A program made the position numbers and the translations under genes. Source: Hexactinellida sp. DTS-2022 (lineage: Eukaryota; Porifera; Hexactinellida). Taken from it: a stretch of 64,000 nucleotides of DNA. The notes under the pieces were generated by a model, which was not told the DNA's origin, made no database searches, and was given only the letters and a program-made list of their open reading frames with translations. The stretch is from contig JAPNXP010000011.1 of NCBI GenBank assembly GCA_028753945.1, forward strand, positions 3,720,001-3,784,000, written 5' to 3'. This document shows positions 11,795-23,400 of this stretch, piece by piece (positions within the stretch are counted from its first letter, which is position 1; the number at the start of each line of letters is the position of its first letter).

Positions 11795-14785
11795 ATTCTA
11801 ACCCATGGTAATTGCCATCCTCTTTGATAAGATAATGTTTGACCAAGTTAAACACATTTTCTTTAATATATCCCAATTCCAAACACCACAGAAACACCAA
11901 TCTTTCCAGACATCACTGTATCTCTCTGAAATAAAGTTCATAGAGATACTCATCAACAGGCTACGGGATGGTCCAGAATAGAATTCCTTACTTAAAGATT
12001 CACAGTTGTCAATTTTGAGGAAGGTTTCATATAATATGCAAACACATTTTACCACATAACGAGAAGGATATTTAAGAGAGCCCCTATCCACTAAATCAAT
12101 CAAAGTATATTGGGAGCCAACGTCATTGTTAACTTCCAAGAGTTTATCTGATGTTAAAAGATGATGGCAAGATAGACAGCCATTAGACTTCTTAAAGTAA
12201 GAGAAGACTGCGTATCCTGCTATATAAACGAGACATTCCATTTGAGAAACCTCTATTTCAGGGACTGAAATTTCATTCAATGTGGTTAGATAAAGTTCTA
12301 TATCGTGTTGCTCCTCATTACAACTATCAAAATCGTCAGCAAATTTATGAAGGTATTCTTTAAGAGAAATACTGTCTTCACAAGAGATAGCACCGTATTT
12401 TAGAGCGAACACTTTTAGAATGTTTGAAAGTTGGAGTCTGCGTTCGCTTTCCAAAATTTGGTTAAATGAAATCTGGTAGTGAGACCCTGACATCTGTCTA
12501 TATAAACCAAAGTGGTGCTCCAGCGCATCATTTTGAATTCTTGCAGTTAGAAGGTACTGGTATCCGCAGTTCTCGGTAAGTTGTTTGACCAGCAGTGGTA
12601 ACGCCTCGCATGTGTGTCTGAAACTGGTAAAGGTTTGTGGTGTTAACTTTCCATATAAAGATGGCAGATTGTTCCAAATATCCAACCAAGAGACGACGTT
12701 GTTTAAAAATTGTAAACGAAAATCTCCTGGGTAAATTGGAGCTGAATATTCATCGTTAAAACGTATATCTTTTCCGACCCAGTTGACATTGAATAGTTTC
12801 CACACCTGATTGATTAATTCAAGGAATTCTACTGTTTGATTCGTGTGTATGATGTCTTTTTCCATTTTCCACGATAATAAGCCGGCATATGTTGTCTCAT
12901 GGAAAATTTTCAAAGCAAAACTAACATTTTGTCGTTCTAACCTTGAGGGCCAACACGCTTTCGCTGTTAATCTTGGTGCTCGCTTCAAGACATTACATTT
13001 ATCAGAATTGAATAAATTACGGATATCCTGAAAGGGTGCATAACATAGTTCAGGATAAAGAGATTTAGAGGTAAAATGAGTGGTCGAAATGTTGGTTCTA
13101 GAAATGGAGACGTAAAAACTTTTGTTTACGTTACTGATATTTTGTTGTACACATAATTTACATTCAGCAAATTTCGGAAAAATAAATGTATTGTCTAAAT
13201 TTTTTAGATTTAACCAATTATTCCTAATGGACTTAATGATATGAACAAAATCAAAAAACAAAATTAAACTTCTTTGTGGATTGCATGGGTGCTGTACCTT
13301 TGGTTCCAGTCTCGAATTAATTGAAAAGAATTTGTATAAACGAACATTGAGTGGTTAATTATCAGTACACACAGCTTCAACAAACAGACCACAAGCTTCG
13401 ATGTCACAAATAGTAGATTTAACAATTGGATATAATGATTCTGCAGATGAAGAACCCAAAGGTATTAATCGCACAATGGTGGAAAACTTGGCCGATAAAC
13501 TAGAAACCATCATAGAAAAAACTGTAGTATGTGGATCATCCGGATTACGAATCGACCCAATTACCCTTCCTCCCTTATAGGATGCATCACTACGAATGTG
13601 AACTTCATCCATTTGAAGAATCACATGGCGCTCTAAATCATTAAACGTGGTAGCAATTTCTTGAAGAATTTTAGTATACTCACTCTCTAGGCCAATACTA
13701 TTTTTGATCTTCAACAAATTACGTTCGTGTGGAAGTATTATACAGTTAGAGCTTTGGATAAGCCGATAACAAGCTGGTGAAATTCCGTGAACTTTTAGAC
13801 AAAAGACCTGAGTGAGAATATTATAACGACGAGCATGTTTATCAACAATTAAGTATTTCAGCTGATCGAGCAAAAAATTAAGACGAATTAGCATAGAATC
13901 ATTCTCGGCTTCGAAATCAAATGTGGAATGGGTAGGATCTAGTGTATGAATAGCACTAGAAAGATTATGAATGGCATTCTCGACATGTTTTTCAAAGGGG
14001 TCGCTGTGGAAATTGAGCAATCTTTTGGACTCATTTCAAATATTTCAACTTCATGAATAATATTTTCTAACAATCTGATATCGTTGAACGAATTACAAGA
14101 TAGTTTGATTCTATTATTTTCTTTATAAAAAGCCTTACAATATAATTTTTCATCAACAATTATTGAACGTTCGATCGTAGAAATTTCATTATGATAGTGA
14201 ATCTTAAGAAATAGAATGATTGTAGAATTGGGTAGATGAAGAAGCCAACCGTTAGGTAGTTCAATTAGATGTAACTTAGAAATAATACAATTAAGAGTAG
14301 AAAGAATAAACTTAGATTCAGTTTCTTTGAAATCTGCGCGGCTCTTCTGGTAGGCTTCCTGTACCCTCTTCTCCTCCTTAACATCTAAAGATAGTCTTTG
14401 ACATCTATCAGCAGCATCTGTCAGATAGCTAGGACAGTTTGGAAAGATGCTAGGGACTGCACACTTCTTCAGAGCCACTTTCTTCCTGATCGTCTCAATG
14501 ATCTCCATTCCATTGAAGTATTTAATGGTCCTCTCTATGTCTTCTTCATGGAAATGGTGTATGCAGACCTTCAAAACAAAAGACATAGAATACAATATAA
14601 AAGTAAACATATTATAACAAAGTACGTACCTTCAATCGTTTATTCATCTCGTAGTCTTCTCTCTGCCTAGGTATTGCTCGGAACCACTTCTCACGAGTTT
14701 CAACATCAGTGGGGAAAGAGAAAACAGGTACATATTCATCTTTGTCAGAATAGTTTGACTTACAACCAGGTACGAGGCAAGTCAT
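11795..14785 (-). pseudogene. P-element-type transposase with THAP domain, broken (copy 1)
   Basis: THAP/P-element transposases bind their element through an N-terminal C2CH zinc finger and cut DNA with an RNase H-like core. Here the start is ATG at 14783-14785 (MTCLVPGCKSNYS). The THAP finger is completed across a 61-bp intron (14569-14629) by VCIHHFHEED. The RNase H-like segment QMDEVHIRSDASYKGGRVIG follows, then FFDFVHIIKSIRNNW, QNDALEHHFGLYRQMSG and DLVDRGSLKYPS. Two lesions are visible: a frameshift near 14010 and an in-frame TAA near 13354; the same frame then continues to 11798. Otherwise full length (about 950 residues). The 3' side abuts another repeat and I found no matching left terminus, so the element is probably truncated there. 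Confidence 0.88.
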
Positions 14786-15420
14786 GTTGAAATTCGAACA
14801 CGCAGTGAAAATTATGAAGTTTAGCAAGTAACAATGCAATTAAAATCATTATTGAATATCGTAAAAATTTTGAGTGTAAAAATTATGGGTGGTTATTATG
14901 TTGTTAGTGAAATTCGTACTCTCACTACTCTGACGTTTATTGGGCAGAATGTATAAATTTGTCAGCTACTCAAGAGTTTATAACTTCTATAATCATTCAG
15001 TACTTGTATTTCTTGAACGTGAATATGATCTAACGAATTTTAATCGTTCTGTAGGGATGAATTCAAACAATTGTTACCGCTAGATTAATATAGTGAATAT
15101 CCCTGAAAATCAAGTTTATATTATCGCAGTTATTCCAAAAATAAGTTCTAAGGGGCATAAAGTCGGTGAATTCACCATAAGTACTCAAATCATCTTTAAA
15201 TTTCAAGTTATTGTATATAATAATCCCATGGTAATTGCCATCCATGGTCCAGTAATTCACTAGAGTGCCATTGCCTTAGTATATAGATTGCTATGGTTAC
15301 CCCTATATGCAAAAATCACATTTGGAAATCGTCCACTTTTTTCAATCAACTCGTAACATACAAACGAATATACGTACATACACACACACACACACACACC
15401 CACCCAGGCTTGTGTTTAAT

Positions 15421-15630
15421 CAGTGGTGTTTTGCCAAAAAAAGAAGTGGGGGGGCGCTCCCTTTTCAAATTTAGCATTTTCTTAGAAAACATAGGTGAAA
15501 ACGGCCCCCAATAATGAATCTATAGATAACTGATAGGAAGGAGCGCCCCCCCTGGGATAAAAGCGCGCCCCCTAGCGAAATAAGTGGGGGGGCGCGCCCC
15601 CCCGAGCCCCCCCCCAAAAAAACATCACTG
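15421..15630. mobile_element. Short hAT-like MITE
   Basis: 210 bp with inverted ends CAGTGGTGTTTTG and CAGTGATGTTTTT (read inward). Flanks TGTTTAAT and GTTTTAAT are an imperfect duplication. The interior is G/C-run rich (GGGGGGGCGCGCC). Confidence 0.65.
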
Positions 15631-15639
15631 GTTTTAATA

Positions 15640-15737
15640 GTATAGATTAGGAGTATATAAACCACACACCAACCGCGAAGCGGTTGGTGTGTGGTTGTGT
15701 TCTGCCGCGAAGCGACCTAGCAAGCGAAGCGCGCTAG
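15640..15737 (+). mobile_element. Very short Helitron-like sequence
   Basis: AGGAGTATATAAACCACACA, hairpin AACCGCGAAGCGGTT, GTTCTGCCGCGAAGCG, and the end CAAGCGAAGCGCGCTAGT. A relative lies inverted at 11607-11700, and an isolated end (CTAGCAAGCGAAGCGCGCTA) at 29082-29103. Confidence 0.5.
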
Positions 15738-15848
15738 TAATTAATTAAAACTGGATTTATAATTTAATGAATGAAGTTTAGAATAAGTCCCAATTAAAAT
15801 ACTAAAGAGAACTGTGTTATCTACTAAATGTAGCCATTTTATGAAACC

Positions 15849-17226
15849 TGTCACGAAATATTCGGTCCGGGGTAAATTTGGTCCGGCCGGACATAAATTT
15901 CCCGGACCGAATATTTCAGACATTTATGGTCCGTGTTTGCAAAATGTCCGGCCGGACTAAATCTGGGCTATTTTTCGGTCCGGCCGGACCAAATATATTA
16001 GAAATATTTGGTCCGGGTTGATTCTTAATATTAATTTAGAATGTTAAGATATCTTGTATTAAGATATCTTGTATTTGATTGCCCCAATTCAACCCCACTG
16101 AAAAGATCATATATATTCTTCGAATATGCATTGTATAACAGAAAATAGACAGAATGTAATGTGTTACGTTAGAAAATTGACTGGAAGAGTTGTCTAGTTT
16201 AACATCATTTTTTTCGTCCGGTGGATCTTTTAGCGGAGTATGCTGTTTTTCACGTCACAGGTTTGTAAACATTGCACAATTTTGGTACCAGTCTCTACTT
16301 TCTACAGTCACTGGTTCATAACTTCATACCGCCTGTGCTGTGCTCAGGGATGGAAACAGCCACTGGCTGTTAACAGCAAAGGAAAATCGAAGCTGTTAAC
16401 AGCTAGATGCTGACCAATGCAATAATTGAAATATTATTATATAATCATTTAGTTTCAAATTTCACTGTTATTTAAATAGGATATACAATTCGAATTTAAA
16501 CATTTTTGAGTATATTTTTCTTTGCTTGTCCCTTTTCCTTAATTTTTACTGATACAATTATTGAATTGGCTGTTAATTAACAGCTCACATTGGCTGTTAA
16601 CAGCTTGAATTGGCGTTAATTAACAACTTAAAGGCGACTTAAATGCAGTTAAGGTTAATGCCAATTTTGGGACAATTATTAGCTCTTAACAGCAAACAGC
16701 CAAAATGGCTGTTAACAGCAGATTCACCACCCCTGGAGCCTGTGCTACAAACAGACAGACAGACATACATCAATCCTCCCTTAGTAAATAAATTGAGATG
16801 CACTGCACTAACTATTAGTCTATTATATACTCATAACAAGAATATACACAAGTTAATGGAGTCACACACAACATACTTGTGAACCACGTTCAACTCGCGA
16901 ACCAGTGTATGAAGACCCCTGCTAAATGCGTACTATAGTAGATTTTCAAATAATTCTTAGTAAATTCAATTAACTGTCTATTTTCTAAAATAATATTAAC
17001 AATCATCCCGGACCAAATATTTCTGATATATTTGGTCCGGCCGGACCGAAAAATAGCCCGGACCAAAAACATCTGAAATATTTGGTCTGGCCGGACATTT
17101 TGCAAATCCGGACCAAAATGTCTGAAATATTCGGTCCGGGAAATTTTATGTCCGGCCGGACCAAATATTTCTGATATATTTGGTCTGGCCGGACCAAATT
17201 TACCCCGGACCGAATATTTCGTGACA
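15849..17226. repeat. Inverted-repeat element rich in GGTCCGGCCGGACC
   Basis: Ends TGTCACGAAATATTCGGTCC and the complement. Both arms (to about 16022 and from about 17008) consist of repeated TTTGGTCCGGCCGGACCAAA palindromes. The interior holds a cluster of GCTGTTAACAGC palindromes (16350-16725) and AT-rich filler. Short open frames on the minus strand (16890-17284) are by-products of the repeat. Confidence 0.72.
16347..16735. repeat. Cluster of GCTGTTAACAGC palindromes
   Basis: About eight perfect or near-perfect copies of GCTGTTAACAGC, bounded by CAGGGATGG on the left and CCACCCCTG on the right. The bounds resemble hAT-type ends, but flanking duplications were not found. Confidence 0.5.
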
Positions 17227-18481
17227 AACCAACGTGATATAAATATCCTAGTATATTCAATCTATTTATCTGATTAGACTGCATGAACTAGAACTATTCA
17301 CACACTACACTTCAATCAAGTAAGTAATGTAAGTATGATGACAGTACAGAATATATTTATAGTGCATTCACCTTACGTTACTAATTAGCTCGTATAGACA
17401 ACAACATAAATTAATTAAAATGTCAATGCGCAATTACTGGTTATTCAATCTAACCAGAGAGATATCATATTGTTCAGAAATAGTATAAACAACAAGTCGG
17501 ATGTAAACCCACTCGGGGCTACCAGAGTGTTTATTAATTATAGGGTGTTCACTAATCAGAGGTTTCTCTGAATCTAATATATTTACTAGTCCTGGAGACT
17601 CTGGTTAATGCAAACATCAGGGAGAGTCGGAGAAATATCAACTATTAGAGAATACGAAGTTGGGCTGGAGTATGAGATTAGTTAATTAGTTAATTAGTTA
17701 ATTAATTAATTAATCCAAATCCAGTTTTGGACAGACAGTGGACAAACCCCGCTTAAACTAAAACCGAACGAAACCACAACGTAACCTTGAAGTAGTGTGG
17801 AAGACTATAACTGCTGTTGTATTGCAATCAAAATAACACGTGCTTTAGTTTATTGACTAATTAAATATTCGTATGGGTTACGGATTAATTAAATTAATAC
17901 AGTGGAGTTGCTTCTATTAGCAACCAATATACAGGTCCCGATAAGGGTATGGGGAATTCTATAAAGTCAAGTCCCCTATTAGCAACTCACTTAACTCGCT
18001 TCGTTTATTAGCAACCTATTTCTTGGTTCCCCTATAAGCAAATTCAAGTTCCTAATATACTAAAAAAGTTCATTTAAAATAAAGCAACTCAAAGTTTTAA
18101 TAGACGCACAACAATTATATTAGTCGCAAAAAAAATAGTTATACGTAGGTTGCTATAAAATATGAATCTACGCATACATATTGTGTCGACATATTTAGGG
18201 TGATCATTTGACTTGATAAAGTTTCCTAGCAGGACTTCCTCAATAAATCTATGCTTTCATATTTTCAATACTTTGAAGTATTTTTATACTGTTATTTAGA
18301 TTTTATTTTCAAATGTTTACTATCAAAAGTGGAGTCTCTGTTATCGGATACCGACAATTCGTTACACGACAATTCGTTACAGACAATTCGTTACAGCGAC
18401 AATTCTTTACACAACAATTGGTTACAAAATAATTCGCTACTGATTTGATTGGTTGAATTCCACTTTATCCACTTATATAAA

Positions 18482-20005
18482 TACGAGCCCTTCGGTCTCG
18501 GTCGCTTTGCGACAGATCGATGCTACGCACCTCAAGTTAACGGCCGCTGTGCGGCCTTACTCACACTTTCTACCATGGAAATGGTAGAAAGGGACGTTAA
18601 GATTTTGAATTTTCATTAATTTGTTTACCTATTTTGTGTCAACAACAACAACAAATATTCATATTAGAAAATTTTAAACGCGAAAAACGTGTTCAGCATA
18701 CTTGTTCACCTATAATACCCGTTGAAAGCTAACTTCTAGGTTGATTTTGAATTTTCATTAATTTGTTTACCTATTTTGTCAACAACAACAACAAATATTA
18801 ATAATCGAAATTTCTAAATGCGAAATTCGTGTTCAGCATACTTGTTTACCTATAAAACCCGTCGAAAGCTAACTTCTAGGTTGATTTTGAATTTTCACTA
18901 ATTTGTTTACCTATTTGTGTAAACAACAACAACAAATATTAATATGAGAAATTTATAAACGCGAAATTCGTGTTCGGCATGCTTGTTCACCTATAATACT
19001 CGTTGAAAGCTAACTTCTAGGTTGATTTTGAATTTTCATTAATTTGTTTACCTATTTTGTGTCAACAACAACAACAAATATTAATAATAGAAATTTCTAA
19101 ATGCGAAATTCGTGTTCAGCATACTTGTTTACCTATAAAACCCTTCGAAAGCTAACTTCTAGGTTGATTTTGAATTTTCATTAATTTGTTTACCTATTTT
19201 GTGTAAACAACAACAACAAATATTAGTATGATAAATTTATAAACGCGAAATTCGTGTTCGGCATACTTGTTTACCTATAATACCCGTTGAAAGCTAACTT
19301 CTGGTTTGATTTTGAATTTTCATTAATTTGTTACCTATTTTGTGTAAACAACAACAACAAATATTCCTATTATAAATTTTTAAACGCGAAAATCGTCTTC
19401 AGCATACTTGTTTACCTATAATACCCGTTGGAAGCTAACTTCTAGGTTGATTTTGAATTTTCATTAATTTGTTTACCTATTTTGTGTAAACAACAACAAC
19501 AAATATTAATATGAGAAATTTATAAACGCGAAATTCGTGTTCGGCATGCTTGTTCACCTATAATACTCGTTGAAAGCTAACTTCTAGGTTGATTTTGAAT
19601 TTTCATTAATTTGTTTACCTATTTTGTGTCAACAACAACAACAAATATTAATAATAGAAATTTCTAAACGCGAAAATCGTGTTCAGCATACTTGTTCACC
19701 TATAATACCCGTTGAAAGCTAACTTCTAGGTTGATTTTGAATTTTCATTAATTTGTTTACCTATTTTGTGTAAACAACAACAACAAATATTAATATGAGA
19801 AATTTATAAACTCGAAATTCGTGTTCAGCATACTTGTTAACCTATTATAACATTTGTTTACCTATTATAACATTTGAAAGTTAGTTTATATCCCAATATT
19901 AATTGCGGTTTCTATTCCCCCATCACTTTAATATAATCCGGACAAACACACACACAAACAAACACACAAACACACAAACAACAATCGAGATTTAATAATA
20001 TGGAT
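18482..20005 (-). mobile_element. Helentron-like element with ~141-bp tandem array, copy 2
   Basis: Starts with the complement of the 3' signature (TACGAGCCCTTCGGTCTCGG, GTCGCTTTGCGAC hairpin). From about 18600 to 19860 come about nine copies of a ~141-bp unit (GCTAACTTCTAGGTTGATTT near 18728, 18868, 19009, 19149, 19293, 19434, 19576, 19718). It ends with the AATCCGGACAAACACACAC 5' end. Central tandem repeats plus a hairpin end are typical of Helentron-like interspersed elements (HINE/DINE). Confidence 0.78.
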
Positions 20006-20413
20006 ATTTTAATAGTTTGTTTATTAAATATTAATCTCTCTTTTAATAACAATGTAGTTTAACGAATCACCCTATTGTATTATTACTCAATGTAAAATAC
20101 GTCAATCGTTGTTAAGACTTGTTGAATTTCACGGAATGCAACACAACATTGTTACTTCGTTGGTGATCAAATGATCAAAAACTCCTTTGGGTATTACTTT
20201 TAAAGAATGTTGTAAGAAACATAAACAAGTCATCTGTTTAGAAAGTGATACAAAAAAGTAAAAAGCCTATTAATTATTTAAGTATTTTAACTAATTTTAA
20301 CTAATTTTAATTTACGAGTTTAATTTATACATTATTTCCAATATTTTTTCAACCAATATTTTTTGAATCGCAATAAACACTCAACAACAATGGCGGAGCC
20401 TCCCGACCAGCCA
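20006..20413. other. AT-rich, nothing recognised
   Basis: Spacer between the Helentron-like element and the GC-rich MULE relic. No open frame or repeat of note. Confidence 0.5.
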
Positions 20414-21800
20414 TTCAGGCTGATCAGGTCGGAGAGAGGAGTAAATAAGCTTGCTGAAGGAGGATATTTTACGGGATGCAGAGCAGAGTAGGAGAGGTGA
20501 TTCATTGACAGTGCGAGCAAAGAGGGGTCTGTAAAGCACGAATGCACACGAAAGGGATGGAGATAGTCAAGCGCACTAATGACCATCTCCACGCACCTGA
20601 CGAGCAGGCGGTATTTGCCAGGAGACCAAGATAGGCATCAAGAGGGAAGCATGGGACAGTCAGGATAGCTTGCACCACATAGTGGGGGAGAGCCTCCTGA
20701 CGGTATCTGAGAGCACGGCTGCTAAGCTACCCAAGCTGGACAGTCTGAAGCGGACAATACAGCGCCAGCACGTGCAGCAGCTGGCAGGTCCCGGTGCAGC
20801 CTGCCGGTCTGGAGGAGTTGGTGCTACCAGCAGAGTACCAGCAGACAGCCAAGGGGGAGCAGTTCCTCCTCTACGACTCGGGACCGGAGACGCAGAGGAT
20901 CCTCATCTTCGGGACACAGCGCAACCTGGAGATGCTGCGACTGTCGGGCTACTGGATGGCTGACGGAACCTTTAAGACGGCTCCCTCCCTCTTCGCCCAG
21001 GTGTATGTGGTGCATGCAATCCGTGGAGGGCCTCAAGTCATGAGGGATGGTCACCTGGTCCGACCATACCGCCTCAAAGCTGTTAATTGCAGCCTTCTCG
21101 AAGTCCAAGAGCATCTCCCTCGGCTGGGCAAGGGGACAGAGTAGGCGAATCTGCTCCCACATACTCCTGTAGGTAGCCTCCGTCTTGTTGGGCAGCAGTA
21201 CGAACAGACTCACACTAGTCAAGTGCTGCTTCTTCCACCTCACGAAGAACGTATGGCACAATGTGCAGGCTGCTGGCTTGCAGGCTGCCTACAGCCAGGA
21301 CGAGGAGCTGGCTATGCGCATCCGACACCTCCCAGCTCTCGCGTTCACCCCGCTCACGGATGTGCCCGGCCTGTTTGCAGCTGTAGCGGCGCTGCTCCCG
21401 ATGCCAGAGGTCGCCGATCTGGTCCTGTACCTCGAGCGGACCTACATCGGGCGTACTCTCCCAGGCGGCACATACCAGGCGCCCTTCGGACTGCCTCGGA
21501 CTACCAACGTCGTGGAGGCCTGGCACCGCAGCTTTAACGCCACTGTTGGCTGCCACCACCCTACCATATGGAAGTTCATAGCTGCCCTAAAGCGGGAGTA
21601 GGGCCTTGTGGAGGTGCGACAGGCTAAGTTCACCGCAGGAGCGGCGCCCACCAAGCGGAGGAGCGCACAGGCTAACGAGGAGAAGCTGGTTAATCTAGTC
21701 GCCAGTTATTATAGTCGTAATCGTATAGAGTTCTTGAGAGGAGTAGCACATCATTTCAGTTTGGGAGCGGATTTGAACAGCAATAATTTGTATTCAGACA
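20414..21800 (+). pseudogene. MULE transposase relic with FLYWCH finger and internal inversion
   Basis: Mutator-like transposases carry an N-terminal FLYWCH zinc finger and a DDE core. Seen in order: a FLYWCH remnant (FRLIRSERGVNKLAEGGY, then QCEQRGVCKARMHTKGMEIV and HLH), the first catalytic segment YWMADGTFKTAPSLFAQVYV, and on the opposite strand at about 21041-21216 the next segment (VLLPNKTEATYRSMWEQI, LLDFEKAAINSFEAVW). The plus strand then resumes with KCCFFHLTKNVWHNVQAAGL and TTNVVEAWHRSFNATVGCHH. Other lesions: stops and a frameshift in the finger region, a frameshift near 20790, and an in-frame TAG at 21599-21601 after which the frame continues. The block is strikingly GC-rich (roughly 55-60% by eye) against AT-rich flanks, which suggests a young arrival or a foreign origin. 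Confidence 0.88.
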
Positions 21801-21828
21801 TTTGAGGTTATACCAGCATAATAACATT

Positions 21829-22160
21829 AGTATATGCTACAAAATGGCTATTTTACATGAAACGATATGTACAGTATAATAAAACAGCAAAATTTTCGAA
21901 TTTACATTTTTATGGAGGCGTTAAACTCATTAAATATATAATTAGCTAATTAAATAATTAATTTGTGATCATTAAGATACAATGATAATGTTTTAATTCT
22001 GATATCAAATTTGAATTCCACATGGATAAATTACTCTAAGTGCATAATTTCAAATCAATCCGAATATTTTCCACTGTTATACAGCCACATTTCCATTTGT
22101 GCCACTTATGCCACAAGTGGCACGTGGCAGAAACACGTAGGCCACTTCGTGGATATTTTC
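21829..22160. repeat. Dispersed repeat (GCCACTTGTGGC family), copy 1
   Basis: Contains TTATGCCACAAGTGGCACGT and TAATTAGCTAATTAAATAAT. Its complement with about 70-80% identity by eye is at 59180-59470. No coding capacity. Confidence 0.6.
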
Positions 22161-22356
22161 TAAATTGAATTGAAATCACAATATTTTGTAATGTATATAA
22201 TATAATAAGATATTTATAGTCATTTCAGAATAGTTTAGATAGCCATTAATAATTTACCAGACGAGTATTATGTGTGCATTAAAATCCCTATTGTTCAAAT
22301 ACTTTTGGCTGGTTAGTGTATATCATACGAATATCAAACAGTCCTTTTCTATTTCC

Positions 22357-22970
22357 ACCAGTCATCGTAGGAAAGAAAGACGGAGGTATACGTTTTTGCA
22401 TTGATTATCGTGGTCTAAATAAAATGACACATAAGGATACTTATCCGTACCCTTACCTGACCAGGTTCAAGATAAATTAAGTGGAATGAGTTACTTCGCC
22501 AAGTTGGATGAAATTCTGGATATTGGCAGATACCAGTATAAACTGTGACCATCAGAAAACTGCATTCTCATTGGGACCTGGGATGGGACTTTACGAATTT
22601 AATCTTCTTCCATTCCGACTCATAAGTGGATCCAGTGCACGCCAACGCATCATTGATCAGGTTTTACGTGGGTTGGAACAAAGTGCAGAAAATTCTTTTG
22701 ATGATATAAAAATATTTTCACTGGATATCTCATCTCATCGATGGCGAGAAGTTTTCGAAAGACACGTGAAACAAAACTTAACTCAACGGGGTAAAATGCC
22801 AAATTTGGATGAGTAAAATTACTTATCTCGGGCATACGTTTTCGAGTTGGGAATGTCTCCAGAATCTATTATTCAGTGGCCTCGCCCTTCAAGTCGAAAA
22901 GAAGTAAACATTTCTTGGGATTAGCAGGGTATTATCGTAGATACATCAAAGATTTTGCTCTATCGCAAAT
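22357..22970 (+). pseudogene. Ty3/gypsy reverse transcriptase relic
   Basis: Fragments in changing frames match the gypsy pol order: PVIVGKKDGGIRFCIDYRGL with N-K-M-T-H-K-D-T-Y-P after it, SGMSYFAKLDEILDIG, LLPFRLISGSSARQRIIDQV, a degenerate active-site region (FDDIKIFS, where YxDD is expected), then ITYLGHTFS and FLGLAGYYRRYIKDFA. Several indels and stops; the active site looks damaged. No LTRs or gag found nearby. Confidence 0.8.
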
Positions 22971-23189
22971 CCATTAAATTCCTGACTGAGGACAGATATG
23001 AGTTTTAACTGGACTAGTAACACAGAAAGGTCATTTTCAAGTGGTCATTTCAATCACTTCTAGTGGTGTCTTAGAAATTAATGCTCACTACATAAGGTGT
23101 ATAAAAGAATGCGCGCCACTTCAGGTGGTGCGTAAAAATATTTAGGTGTGCGCCGCACTACCGCGCACCACCCTGGCTACGCCACTGCC

Positions 23190-23400
23190 AGTGGCCCAGT
23201 TCTACTCTCACTGCCTTGATTATTATTATAGGTCCGTATCCTCTCCACAGAGCAGTTGTATTATTAAGAGCCCAAATTTCTGGATAGGTGTCTTATGGAT
23301 TACAAATGTGCACCTGGGGAACGATTTTTTATTCATTAATGTGGACACATTTTTAAACCTATTTAACGTCGCACAGGAACAATAAATAGTGGCCAATATT
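23190..23400 (-). repeat. Inverse fragment of the 1.2-kb unit
   Basis: Carries AGTGGCCCAGTT (one decayed minisatellite unit in reverse), CCGTATCCTCTCCACAGAGC and GTGCACCTGGGG. Together these are the end of the 1.2-kb unit plus the start of its minisatellite, in reverse. Confidence 0.6.

Noticed and set aside
15063..15260. Minus-strand open frame upstream of P-type copy 1
   Set aside because: Lies in the element's 5' flank and includes the repeated CATGGTAATTGCCATCC; no domain.
16890..17284. Two overlapping minus-strand open frames
   Set aside because: They translate GGTCCGGCCGGACC repeats; low complexity and no start context.
20824..21261. Minus-strand frame as an independent gene
   Set aside because: Only the inverted MULE segment (about 21041-21216) is meaningful; the rest is antisense to MULE coding sequence.
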